Positions 1-7,644 of a stretch of DNA of 64,000 nucleotides are shown piece after piece (position 1 is the first letter of the stretch; each line of letters begins with the position of its first letter). A program made the position numbers and the translations under genes. Under the pieces are notes generated by a model that saw nothing but the letters and a program-made list of their open reading frames with translations, was not told the DNA's origin and did not search any database. The stretch comes from Flavobacteriales bacterium (GTDB lineage: Bacteria > Bacteroidota > Bacteroidia > Flavobacteriales_F > PHOS-HE28), in assembly GCA_016699575.1 (NCBI GenBank), contig CP064979.1:868001-932000 (forward strand). The letters run 5' to 3'.

Positions 1-95
1 GTGCCGAACAAGCGCGTGAGCGCGCCGACCATCCTTCCCGCCTCGTGGCGGAAAAGACGGTCGGTGAGTTCCTCTATTGTAGCGCTATCGCTCAA
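1..95 (-). CDS. ECF-type RNA polymerase sigma factor, N-terminal fragment
   Basis: The minus strand entering the window edge encodes a short N-terminus containing the string LTDRLFRHEAGRMVGALTRL. This matches the start of sigma-70 region 2 in ECF sigma factors of the group that travels with YCII-domain proteins. The gene runs off the left edge, so only about 31 residues are visible. The likely start is a TTG whose last two bases fall within the TGA stop of the upstream YCII gene, implying translational coupling. In known gene pairs of this kind the sigma factor and the YCII protein form one operon. The family call rests on a short stretch, and the start codon is inferred from the overlap. Confidence 0.6.
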   Translation of the reverse strand, partial: MSDSATIEELTDRLFRHEAGRMVGALTRLFG

Positions 96-442
96 AAGTC
101 CACATGCTGGATGGAGCGCACCTCCACCACACCATCATGCGTGTAGATCGGGCAGCCCTTGCTCATGGCCACGGCCTCGTCCAACGATGCCGCTTCCACG
201 ATCACGTAGCCACCAACGACTTCTTTGCCTTCCATGAAGGGTCCGTCGGTCATTTTCATGGCTTTGCCGGAGATGGTCTTGCCACCCGGCTCCAGCGGAT
301 CGCCACCGAGGTACTTGCCGGTCTTGGCCAGGTCCTGCATCCAGGTCTTCCAGGTCATCATGTACGCGCCGAAGCCCGCCGGATCGCTCATGGGATCGAT
401 GCCGGGTTCGCCGCCGCGGAAAAGGAACATGTACTTGCTCAT
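92..442 (-). CDS. YCII-related domain protein
   Basis: A 116-residue cytoplasmic protein beginning MSKYMFLFRGGEP. It has the compact ferredoxin-like YCII/DGPF pattern: an N-terminal strand, the signature MTDGPFMEGKEVVGGY near residues 70-86, and a C-terminal VEVRSIQHVDF strand. DGPF/YCII proteins are small dimeric proteins often encoded next to an ECF sigma factor, as here, and their biochemical role is mostly unknown. The reading frame stays open upstream of the chosen ATG, but that extension is low complexity and lacks family features, so the internal ATG at 442 is preferred. The downstream sigma factor overlaps its stop codon. Confidence 0.85.
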   Translation of the reverse strand: MSKYMFLFRGGEPGIDPMSDPAGFGAYMMTWKTWMQDLAKTGKYLGGDPLEPGGKTISGKAMKMTDGPFMEGKEVVGGYVIVEAASLDEAVAMSKGCPIYTHDGVVEVRSIQHVDF

Positions 443-624
443 GGTCGTGTGTGTTGTGGGCCTCTGCCCGTTCGTGTTGGTTTTCACCCTCCTTGACGAA
501 CGGGCCGGGAAGATCCGGACAAGTTGTGTGAAGATCGCCATGGTACAAGGCGTTGGATCCAGAACGCCTGCTCCCCTCCCAGCCTTCAACTGCGCACCTT
601 ACATTGCCGACAGTTCAAGGCAGT

Positions 625-1152
625 ATGACCAGATCAGCGCATCTGCTCCGCATCCTCGAACTCGCCTTCCGCTGGCACGTGGCCCTTTCCATGTTCGTTT
701 ACGGCATCGCCAAAACGGTGCAGTTCGATGCCACCGCCGGGAACGATGCGCCGGTGAACAGCCTGAGCGGCCAACAACTGATGTGGGCTTTCTACGGGTA
801 CTCGCTCGGGTATGCCAAGTTCCTCGGCGTCGTGGAGATGCTTGGCGCCGGACTCCTGCTCTTCCGCCGGACCACCTTGCTCGGTTGTTTGGTGGTGACC
901 ACCGTGCTCGTGAACGTGATCGTGCAGGACATCGTGTTCGGTGTCTTGGAAGGCGCTCTCCGGGCTGCGATCATCTACCAAGTGCTCACCGTGGTGATCC
1001 TGCTGCTCAATTGGCAGCGCGTGATGGCCGTGTGGCAGGCGTTCACCACCCCGGTGCGCAGCGCCTCCGCGCTACGCTGGTATTGGCTGGCACTTGGCGC
1101 GGCCGCTGTACTGGCGTGCACCTTGTTCCTTGAACACGCGATAACGCATTGA
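625..1152 (+). CDS. DoxX-like integral membrane protein
   Basis: A 175-residue protein with four predicted hydrophobic helices at roughly residues 15-30, 60-85, 90-130 and 150-170. The motif YGYSLGYAKFLGVVEMLGA in the second helix is typical of small DoxX/DoxD-like quinone-type membrane proteins. The function is not assignable from sequence; relatives are linked to quinone-dependent oxidation or redox stress. It diverges from the YCII/sigma pair across about 180 bp. The frame is open 72 nt further upstream, but the ATG at 625 sits directly before the first hydrophobic region and is preferred. Confidence 0.65.
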   Translation: MTRSAHLLRILELAFRWHVALSMFVYGIAKTVQFDATAGNDAPVNSLSGQQLMWAFYGYSLGYAKFLGVVEMLGAGLLLFRRTTLLGCLVVTTVLVNVIVQDIVFGVLEGALRAAIIYQVLTVVILLLNWQRVMAVWQAFTTPVRSASALRWYWLALGAAAVLACTLFLEHAITH

Positions 1153-1304
1153 ATCCGTCGGGCCGTCGATGGCATGGTGAAGCCCCAACGCGGGGCCGCA
1201 ATACCGATGCATCAGCAGGCACAGCGGCCGAGGCATTTGGCAGTGCCGCGTCCGACCACCCTGCGCCACGTCAGCGGAACCGATAGATTGGCTGCTCCCT
1301 GCCG

Positions 1305-3149
1305 ATGCGCATCCTTCGAAAGCTCTCCGTTCTGTGTTGTTGTTGCCTTGCGCTCGTGGGGTGGTCGCAGTGCGCGAACAACAACGTGCTCACCGGTGCG
1401 GCGATCACACCCGCCTGCCCCGGCACCACCAACGTGCCATGCGTGCAAGGCGGCCAGTACGCGCTGGTGAACGTGGTGAGCGGCAATACCTACACGTTCA
1501 GCACCTGCGCGGCCACGTTCGATACGGAGATCACGCTCTACAACAACGCGGGCGGCGGTTCGCTGGGCTACAGCGACGACGCCTGTGGACTCCAATCGAC
1601 CGTGGTGTGGACGGCGACCTTCACCGGCCAACTACGCGTGCTGGTGGATGCCTTCCCGTGCCTGAACAACACCACTTGCGCCCCGCTCAGCATCACCTGC
1701 GCCGCACCGCCTGCAGGTGATTGCATCTACACCCTCACGCTCTACGACAGCTTCAGCGACGGCTGGGGAACGTCGTTCGTTGGTGTGAGCATCAATGGTG
1801 GCCCCTTCACCAACTACACTGTGCCGCCCGGCCTGCCCTCGGTCTCCTTCCAGATCGGTGTGTTCATCGGGAACATCGTTGTGCTGAACTACAACAACAC
1901 CGGTGCATTCCAGACCGACAACTCGTATGTGCTGCTGCTGAACGGTGCGGCCTTGTTCAATTCAGGTACGCCGCCAGCGCCGGGCCTTGTGTTCACGAGC
2001 ACGGTGGATTGCACGCAGCCACCGGCCGCGCAGGAGGATTGCATCGGCGCCATGACGATCTGCAGCAACACGGCGTTCAGCAACAACACCACCAACACAG
2101 GCAACATTTCCGATATCAGCATTGCCAACTCGGGCTGTCTCGACATCGTGGAGTACCAAGGAACGTGGTATGTCTTCTCGCCGAGTTCCAGCGGCAATGT
2201 GGGCCTCAGCATCGCGCCCTTGGGCCCCGACGACTACGATTGGGCCATCTGGGGCCCCTATCCTCCTGGCTCAACACCGGCCTCCATCTGTCCTCCGGCC
2301 GGGCCTCCGATCCGGTGCGCTGCATCGAGCGGCCCGGCAACTTTCGGAGCTACCGGCAGCTACGCCACCGGTATGGGCCACGCCACGTACTCCCCGCCAC
2401 AGTTTGCGAGCACGGCCGTGAGCTACGGCATCCCGGCAACGCTGAACGTCTGTCCGCTTGTGCCGCCACAATACTGTGGCTGGGTACCCGGCATGCAGGT
2501 GACCGTCGGCCAGGTGTACCTCATGTACATCAGCAACTGGAGCCAGAGCAGCCTCGGCTTCAGCCTCGGTTGGACGCTGCAGAACGGCGCCAGTCTCGAT
2601 TGCACCGTGCTCCCCATCGAACTCCTGTCGTTCGATGCAGCAGTGAACGGCCCAGCCGTGGACCTGCACTGGAGCACGGCACACGAGCAGAACAACGATC
2701 GCTTCGTGGTGGAACGCTCGGGCGAGAACAATGACTTCTCGGAGATCGGCGAAGTGGACGCGGTGGGCAACAGCCAGACCACAACCCACTATGGTTTAGT
2801 TGATCGCACCCCGCTTCCTGGGGTGAACCATTACCGGTTGCGCCAGGTGGATGACGACGGCCAATGGGAGCATTCGCCTGTGCGCACTGTGATGCTCAGC
2901 AACGATGCCGAGTCCATTCATCTCTTCCCAAACCCCGGGCACGATGAGCTGGAGATCCTGGTGGCCAAGGACCGGATGGTGACGGGCGCACAACTCATCG
3001 ACCCGACAGGTCGCGTTATCCTGGACGAGCCCATGACCGGTGATCGGCTCGTGCTCAACACGGGGGGACTGCCATGCGGCCTGTACGCCGTGCGGCTCAT
3101 TGCGGTGCAAGGCCAGGAAGTCGCGGCGGCCAGGTGGGTGAAGCAATAG
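1305..3149 (+). CDS. Modular T9SS type A sorting-domain protein (paralogue A)
   Basis: A 614-residue secreted protein. Signal peptide at residues 1-22 (ends LVGWSQ). A PPC-like beta-sandwich with paired cysteines follows at 23-135, then a module with the Ca-binding-like string DSFSDGWGTSFVGVSINGG at about 138-240. A CUB-like module (CIGAMTICSNTAFSNN ... GTWYVFSP ... DDYDWAIWGP) spans about 243-430. A fibronectin-III-like segment beginning LPIELLSFDA covers about 433-530. The T9SS sorting domain starts at HLFPNPGHDELEI (about 537) and ends ARWVKQ. It should be exported by T9SS and attached to the cell surface or released. It has three paralogues in this window (3745, 22146, 24994) but no small partner gene in front of it. 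Ligand unknown. Confidence 0.88.
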   Translation: MRILRKLSVLCCCCLALVGWSQCANNNVLTGAAITPACPGTTNVPCVQGGQYALVNVVSGNTYTFSTCAATFDTEITLYNNAGGGSLGYSDDACGLQSTVVWTATFTGQLRVLVDAFPCLNNTTCAPLSITCAAPPAGDCIYTLTLYDSFSDGWGTSFVGVSINGGPFTNYTVPPGLPSVSFQIGVFIGNIVVLNYNNTGAFQTDNSYVLLLNGAALFNSGTPPAPGLVFTSTVDCTQPPAAQEDCIGAMTICSNTAFSNNTTNTGNISDISIANSGCLDIVEYQGTWYVFSPSSSGNVGLSIAPLGPDDYDWAIWGPYPPGSTPASICPPAGPPIRCAASSGPATFGATGSYATGMGHATYSPPQFASTAVSYGIPATLNVCPLVPPQYCGWVPGMQVTVGQVYLMYISNWSQSSLGFSLGWTLQNGASLDCTVLPIELLSFDAAVNGPAVDLHWSTAHEQNNDRFVVERSGENNDFSEIGEVDAVGNSQTTTHYGLVDRTPLPGVNHYRLRQVDDDGQWEHSPVRTVMLSNDAESIHLFPNPGHDELEILVAKDRMVTGAQLIDPTGRVILDEPMTGDRLVLNTGGLPCGLYAVRLIAVQGQEVAAARWVKQ

Positions 3150-3277
3150 TTGCGGTTTCGGACAGTCGGGCCGGAGTTGGCCTACCTCAACCCTGTTGAG
3201 GGGCATCGTAATCTCCAAACTTGACATGCGGGTCGGCAAGGGTCGAGTTTCGATCGACCAAGACTTGAATTCACCCG

Positions 3278-3748
3278 ATGACCCCTCGGCTGCCCAACCA
3301 CCAGCCCGTGATCGCCTTAGTGGTGTTCGTGGGGTTGCTGTGCATCCGTGCAGCCCCTCCGGTGATCCCTGAACGTGAATACGAGATCCACTTCGTCGGC
3401 CCCATCACCGCAGCCGGTGAGAAGTACTTGATCGAAGGCCTTGTCGACCAGGATCCGGAGGTCCGGTTCTGGATCGACCGTCCCACCCAAAGCGCGTTGG
3501 CCCGAACGACAGTGCACTTGGACCAGGCTGCGTTGCAAGAAGTCATCACGCCGTCAGGTCTTGTGATCGGCTACATGGGCCTCCTCTCGGAGGACCCGAC
3601 AGTTCCGGTGGAAGGGCCAGCAAGAGCCTCCTTCCCGGTGTACATCGATGCGGGTGATCCCACGATCGATGCACCCCGATACCTGCAAGCCAAGACCGCT
3701 TGGTTCGCCGCTCATAAGCCGTCCGGCAGTCCATTGATAGACCAATGA
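3278..3748 (+). CDS. Small secreted protein, partner of downstream T9SS protein (copy 1)
   Basis: A 156-residue protein of unrecognised function with an N-terminal hydrophobic segment (residues 11-26), probably a signal peptide. The core (about 33-95) has a beta-alpha-beta-beta-alpha-beta rhythm resembling ferredoxin-like or HMA-like folds but without a CxxC metal site. A C-terminal motif FPVYIDAGDPTIDAPRYLQA is followed by KTAW. The same C-terminal pattern occurs in the protein at 24551 (PVFVDTGNPDLDAQNYAAAK). Its stop codon overlaps the ATG of the large T9SS gene by 4 nt (ATGA), so the two are very likely made together. Related small genes at 21820 and 24551 have the same arrangement. Role unknown. 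Confidence 0.75.
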   Translation: MTPRLPNHQPVIALVVFVGLLCIRAAPPVIPEREYEIHFVGPITAAGEKYLIEGLVDQDPEVRFWIDRPTQSALARTTVHLDQAALQEVITPSGLVIGYMGLLSEDPTVPVEGPARASFPVYIDAGDPTIDAPRYLQAKTAWFAAHKPSGSPLIDQ

Positions 3749-6060
3749 AGAACCGGGCTCCAGAAACCGGGTCATCGGCACCGATGATCCCCGTGATCAC
3801 ACGCAGTGCGTTCATCTCCTGCTTGATCATGATCGCTGCCCGCGGGCTCTCACAACCCGTCAACGACAATCCTTGCAACGCCACGGTGCTCACCGGGAAC
3901 GTCACGTGCATCAACGTATCGGGCACCAACGTGGCTGCCACCGCCACGCCTACGGCTGGTCTGCCTGCACCGGGCTGTGCAGGCTACAACGGCGGGGACG
4001 TGTGGTACCAAGTGACGGTGAACGGCAGCGGTCAGGTAACGGTGACCACGACCACGAACGGAGGGTTCACCGACAGCGGTATTGCTTTCTATACGGCCGC
4101 CAGCTGCGCCGGACCGTTCACCCTGCAATCCTGCGACAACAACAGCGGAGCGGGATCAATGTCACAAGACACGTACGTAGGTGCGCCAGGCACTGTGCTA
4201 TGGATCAGAGTATGGGAGAACGGGAACAACTCCTTCGGCACGTTCAACATCTGTGCAACAGCCCCGTTGCCACCACCAGCGAACAATGACCCTTGCGGGG
4301 CCATCGCCGTGAACGTGACGCCCGCGTGCAGCTTCACCGGATACACCAACGCGAACGCCACCAATACAGCAGGTTTCACAGCACCCGGTTGCGGTGCGTT
4401 CGGAGCGGGCTCACTTGATGTTTGGTTCACGTTCGTGGCACCGCCCACCGGCATCGCGATCATCGAAACATCGGCCGGGACAATGACCGATGCCGCCATG
4501 GCGCTCTACCTCGATGCCCCTCCTCTGTCTTGTGCCGGCCCCTTCACCCTTGTGCAATGCGATGACGATAGCGGGCCCGGCAACATGCCCTACCTCACCT
4601 TCAACAACCTGACACCCGGCGCCACCTACTATCTGCGCGTATGGGGCTACGGCACAGCGTCAGGCACGTTCAACTTGTGCGTGCATGGGCCTTCCGCCGT
4701 ACCGGCCACGGGTTGCGTTTACATGCTCGAGCTCTTCGACTCGTTCGGCAATGGCTGGGGCAGTTCGTCGGTGGGCATCAGCATCAACGGTGGTCCGTTC
4801 ACCAATTATTCGGTGACCGGTTCGTACGGGGTGATCCTGCTTGGATTGAACGTCGGCGACATCCTATTGGTGCAGTACACGGCCAGTGGTCCGGACCAGG
4901 GCCAGAACAGCTATGAGCTGTCCTATTTCCCATCAGGCAGCAACCTGTACGCTTCCGGTGCAACGCCACCATCCGGCATCGTGTTCACCCAGGTCATCGA
5001 CTGTGTGCCCCCACCAGCAGCGCAACAGGATTGCGTGGGCGGTGCCACCATCTGCAACAGCCAGGCCTTCAACAACACCTCCAGCAACACCGGGAACGTT
5101 GTGGACCTTACCGCTGCCAATCGCGGCTGTCTTGCAGGGAACGAACGGCAGGGCACGTGGTACTACTTCTCTCCTTCGGCCAGCGGCAACATCGGCTTCA
5201 CGATCGATCCGTCAGGAACGGACGATTATGACTTCGCGGTGTGGGGGCCCATGACCGGCGTTACCTGCCCGCCGCCGGGGCCGCCGTTGCGGTGCAGCTG
5301 GGCGTTGCCTTCAGGACCATGCCCCGCTTGCTACAACACCGGTTGTGGCAATGGTGCCGTGGACGTATCGGAGGGTGCGGGAGGCAACGGATGGGTTGCT
5401 CCCTTGACCGTCACAGCGGGCCAGGTGTTCTTGCTTTACATCGACAACTACAGTACCACGGGCCAAGCCTTCAATCTGACCTGGAACCTCACCAACGGAG
5501 CTTCCCTCGACTGCACCGTGTTGCCAGTTGAACTCATTTCGTTCGAAGCACTCCCGGCCGGTGATGAGGTGGATCTCCAATGGGTGACGGCAAGTGAGAC
5601 GAACAGCGACCGGTTCGAAGTGGAGCGTTCCAGGGACGGGATCGAATTCACGACCATAGGCAGCGTGCCAGCCGCAGGCACCAGCTCCATGACCACGCAT
5701 TACGGTTTTATCGACAGCTCTCCTCACAGCGGCCTGAACCATTACCGTTTGCGGCAAGTGGACGTCGACGGACATTGGGAGCATTCGTCCGTGCGCACCG
5801 TGATGATGAGCCCCGACGCCCCAGCCGTGCATCTCTACCCCAACCCCGGGCATGACGAACTGGAAATCCTTACGGCCAAAGGCGATGCGGTGGGACGCGC
5901 ACAACTACTTGACGCGACCGGTCGCACGGTGCTGGAGGCACCCATGGCAGGTGATCGGCTGATGCTCAGTACAGGAACATTGCCGAGCGGCATCTACGCC
6001 GTGCGCCTCACCTCGGTGCACGGGAGCGAAATGGGCATGGCGCGCTGGGTGAAGCAGTAG
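3745..6060 (+). CDS. Modular T9SS type A sorting-domain protein (paralogue B)
   Basis: A 771-residue secreted protein coupled to the small gene in front of it. After an unusually long N-terminus and a hydrophobic signal segment (about 18-36, ending ARGLSQ) come two PPC-like beta-sandwich domains (about 38-175 and 180-315; motifs GGDVWYQVTV, LDVWFTFVAP, YYLRVWGYG). Next is a DSFGNGWGSSSVGISINGG module (about 322-425), a CUB-like module (about 427-588, GTWYYFSPSASGNIGF), and a fibronectin-III-like segment from LPVELISFEA. The T9SS sorting domain (about 695-771) starts HLYPNPGHDELEI and ends ARWVKQ. That sorting domain is strikingly close to the one of the protein at 1305. Probably a surface binding protein; ligand unknown. 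Confidence 0.88.
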   Translation: MKNRAPETGSSAPMIPVITRSAFISCLIMIAARGLSQPVNDNPCNATVLTGNVTCINVSGTNVAATATPTAGLPAPGCAGYNGGDVWYQVTVNGSGQVTVTTTTNGGFTDSGIAFYTAASCAGPFTLQSCDNNSGAGSMSQDTYVGAPGTVLWIRVWENGNNSFGTFNICATAPLPPPANNDPCGAIAVNVTPACSFTGYTNANATNTAGFTAPGCGAFGAGSLDVWFTFVAPPTGIAIIETSAGTMTDAAMALYLDAPPLSCAGPFTLVQCDDDSGPGNMPYLTFNNLTPGATYYLRVWGYGTASGTFNLCVHGPSAVPATGCVYMLELFDSFGNGWGSSSVGISINGGPFTNYSVTGSYGVILLGLNVGDILLVQYTASGPDQGQNSYELSYFPSGSNLYASGATPPSGIVFTQVIDCVPPPAAQQDCVGGATICNSQAFNNTSSNTGNVVDLTAANRGCLAGNERQGTWYYFSPSASGNIGFTIDPSGTDDYDFAVWGPMTGVTCPPPGPPLRCSWALPSGPCPACYNTGCGNGAVDVSEGAGGNGWVAPLTVTAGQVFLLYIDNYSTTGQAFNLTWNLTNGASLDCTVLPVELISFEALPAGDEVDLQWVTASETNSDRFEVERSRDGIEFTTIGSVPAAGTSSMTTHYGFIDSSPHSGLNHYRLRQVDVDGHWEHSSVRTVMMSPDAPAVHLYPNPGHDELEILTAKGDAVGRAQLLDATGRTVLEAPMAGDRLMLSTGTLPSGIYAVRLTSVHGSEMGMARWVKQ

Positions 6061-6120
6061 TTTGCGCGGGACGCCTTGATGCGCGTTGCACTACCTTGAC
6101 CTCCGTAACAACCCACGCAC

Positions 6121-6981
6121 ATGAAAAACACCTACTTCTCCTTCGCGCTCGCGGCGCTTTCATGCATGTCTGCCGCCGCGCAGAATCTGATCGTGAACGG
6201 CGGCTTCGAGACAGCCACGGTGCCCGTGCCCACCGGCACACCACTGCCGTTCTACCCGAACACCCTTGACGGTTGGGGAGCGGTAACCACCGATGGCGAG
6301 TTCATATTGGGAGCCGCCCAAGCGCACACTGGCACCGGCTTCATGAGCATGCTGGACAACGGCGGTGCGAATCCCGGCACACCTTGGTTAGGCACATCAG
6401 GTGGTGCCGGTTATGACCGCGGTTACCAGGAGGTGGATGTCGACCCCAGCACTTCCTACACGCTCACCTATTGGTACCGCGCCGGCGATGGCAGCCGCTA
6501 CGGCTATGGCGCCGGGTCCACTTCCGTGCAAGTGGAAGAAGTGCTGCCCACCAACATTTCGCTGATCAATGCGCAGGAACCCGCCACGAACGTGTGGCAG
6601 CAGGCTTCGGTGCAGTTCACCACGGGATTGAACACCACGCGCATCATCGTCATGTTCAGCGCCCTGGGGCCCACGTCCACGGACACTTGGTACGACGATG
6701 TGGTCCTGCAGGAGAGCAAAGGTGAAGGCATCATGGAACACGGGCTGTCGGCAAACTGGGGCTTCGACCTCGCGGGTTCCTTGTGGGTGGAGCCATCCAC
6801 CGTTTCGTCCGACCTGCGTCTGGAGATCATCAACGCTGCCGGTATGCGGGTGATGGCTCCTATCGTTGTGCAAGCCGGTCGTTCCACAGTGGATCTGTCG
6901 ACCCTGGCCAGCGGTGCGTACGTTGCTGTGTTGCGCAATACAACCGGCTACACGACCCAAAAGGTGATCGTAGGGCGCTGA
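6121..6981 (+). CDS. T9SS sorting-domain protein with DUF642/CBM-like domain
   Basis: A 286-residue secreted protein. Signal peptide MKNTYFSFALAALSCMSAAAQ at residues 1-21 is followed directly by NLIVNGGFET, a start typical of galactose-binding-fold domains such as DUF642 and CBM4-type modules. The domain continues to about residue 200 (WYRAGDG, FSALGPTSTDTWYDDVVL). The last 70 residues resemble a short T9SS sorting domain (LRLEIINAAGMRVMAP ... YVAVLRNTTGYTTQKVIVGR), though the usual PNP motif is missing. A carbohydrate-binding role is plausible from the fold but not shown. It is transcribed alone, 60 nt after the previous gene. Confidence 0.75.
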   Translation: MKNTYFSFALAALSCMSAAAQNLIVNGGFETATVPVPTGTPLPFYPNTLDGWGAVTTDGEFILGAAQAHTGTGFMSMLDNGGANPGTPWLGTSGGAGYDRGYQEVDVDPSTSYTLTYWYRAGDGSRYGYGAGSTSVQVEEVLPTNISLINAQEPATNVWQQASVQFTTGLNTTRIIVMFSALGPTSTDTWYDDVVLQESKGEGIMEHGLSANWGFDLAGSLWVEPSTVSSDLRLEIINAAGMRVMAPIVVQAGRSTVDLSTLASGAYVAVLRNTTGYTTQKVIVGR

Positions 6982-7006
6982 AGCTATCCGACCGCCGTTG
7001 CTGTGA

Positions 7007-7549
7007 TCACTTCCGCTCGTAGTAGAACACGATGCTCGCCTTGGCCAGCATCATGCTATTGAGCGTGTAGCCTACCACCGCGGGTGAAGCGTTGGCATCG
7101 AGACCGGTCTTGTCGGCCTTCAGCGCATACACCGTCACCACGTATTGGTGCGGTCCGTGGCCGGGCGGCGGACAAGGACCACCGTAGCCGGGCGCACCGA
7201 AATCCGTGCGGCTTTGGATGGCGCCTGCGGGCAGCAGGTTCTTCGCCGGATCGCCTGCGCCTTGTGGAAGGGTGGTTGTGCCGGCGGGAAGGTCGAACAC
7301 CAGCCAATGCCACCAACCGCTGCCCGTGGGCGCGTCCTTGTCGTGGATGGTGATGGCGAAGCTCTTGGTGCCTTCGGGTGCGTTGCTCCAGCTCAGCTGC
7401 GGGCTTTGGTTCTGCCCCGTGCAACCAAAGCCGTTGAAGACTTCCTGCATGGTGGCCTGTCCACCAACGCTGCTGCTGGTGAGGGTGAAGGTCTGGGCGT
7501 TCAACGCAACGGCGAACGAGAGCGATGAGAGGAACGTGAAGGTGCGCAT
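7007..7549 (-). CDS. YbhB/YbcL family (PEBP-like) secreted protein
   Basis: A 180-residue protein with signal peptide (1-18, ending ALNAQ) and a phosphatidylethanolamine-binding-protein fold. Diagnostic strings are PQLSWSNAPEGTKSFAITIH, DKDAPTGSGWWHWLVFDLP and GGPCPPPGHGPHQYVVTVYA, which contain the conserved Asp-Pro-like and GPHxY anion-pocket residues. Bacterial YbhB/YbcL proteins are small-ligand or kinase-inhibitor-like proteins of uncertain physiological role; the signal peptide suggests a periplasmic location. It is convergent with the upstream T9SS gene and divergent from acs. Confidence 0.92.
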   Translation of the reverse strand: MRTFTFLSSLSFAVALNAQTFTLTSSSVGGQATMQEVFNGFGCTGQNQSPQLSWSNAPEGTKSFAITIHDKDAPTGSGWWHWLVFDLPAGTTTLPQGAGDPAKNLLPAGAIQSRTDFGAPGYGGPCPPPGHGPHQYVVTVYALKADKTGLDANASPAVVGYTLNSMMLAKASIVFYYERK

Positions 7550-7644
7550 GGTCTTGGGTTGGGTGCGCTAACGTACGGTCGGACAGCCGCCGCTCCACCG
7601 TACTGGGCGAACGCTACTTTTCCAACGCATCTTCAGAACGGACC

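Noticed and set aside
549..568. GGCGTT ... AACGCC palindrome between the YCII gene and the DoxX-like gene as a possible operator
   Set aside because: Six-base arms around a BamHI-like centre are easily found by chance in GC-rich DNA; no second copy was noticed.
3183..3201. Small hairpin CCTCAAC/GTTGAGG after the first T9SS gene as a terminator
   Set aside because: Only seven base pairs and no T-rich tail, so not listed as a terminator.
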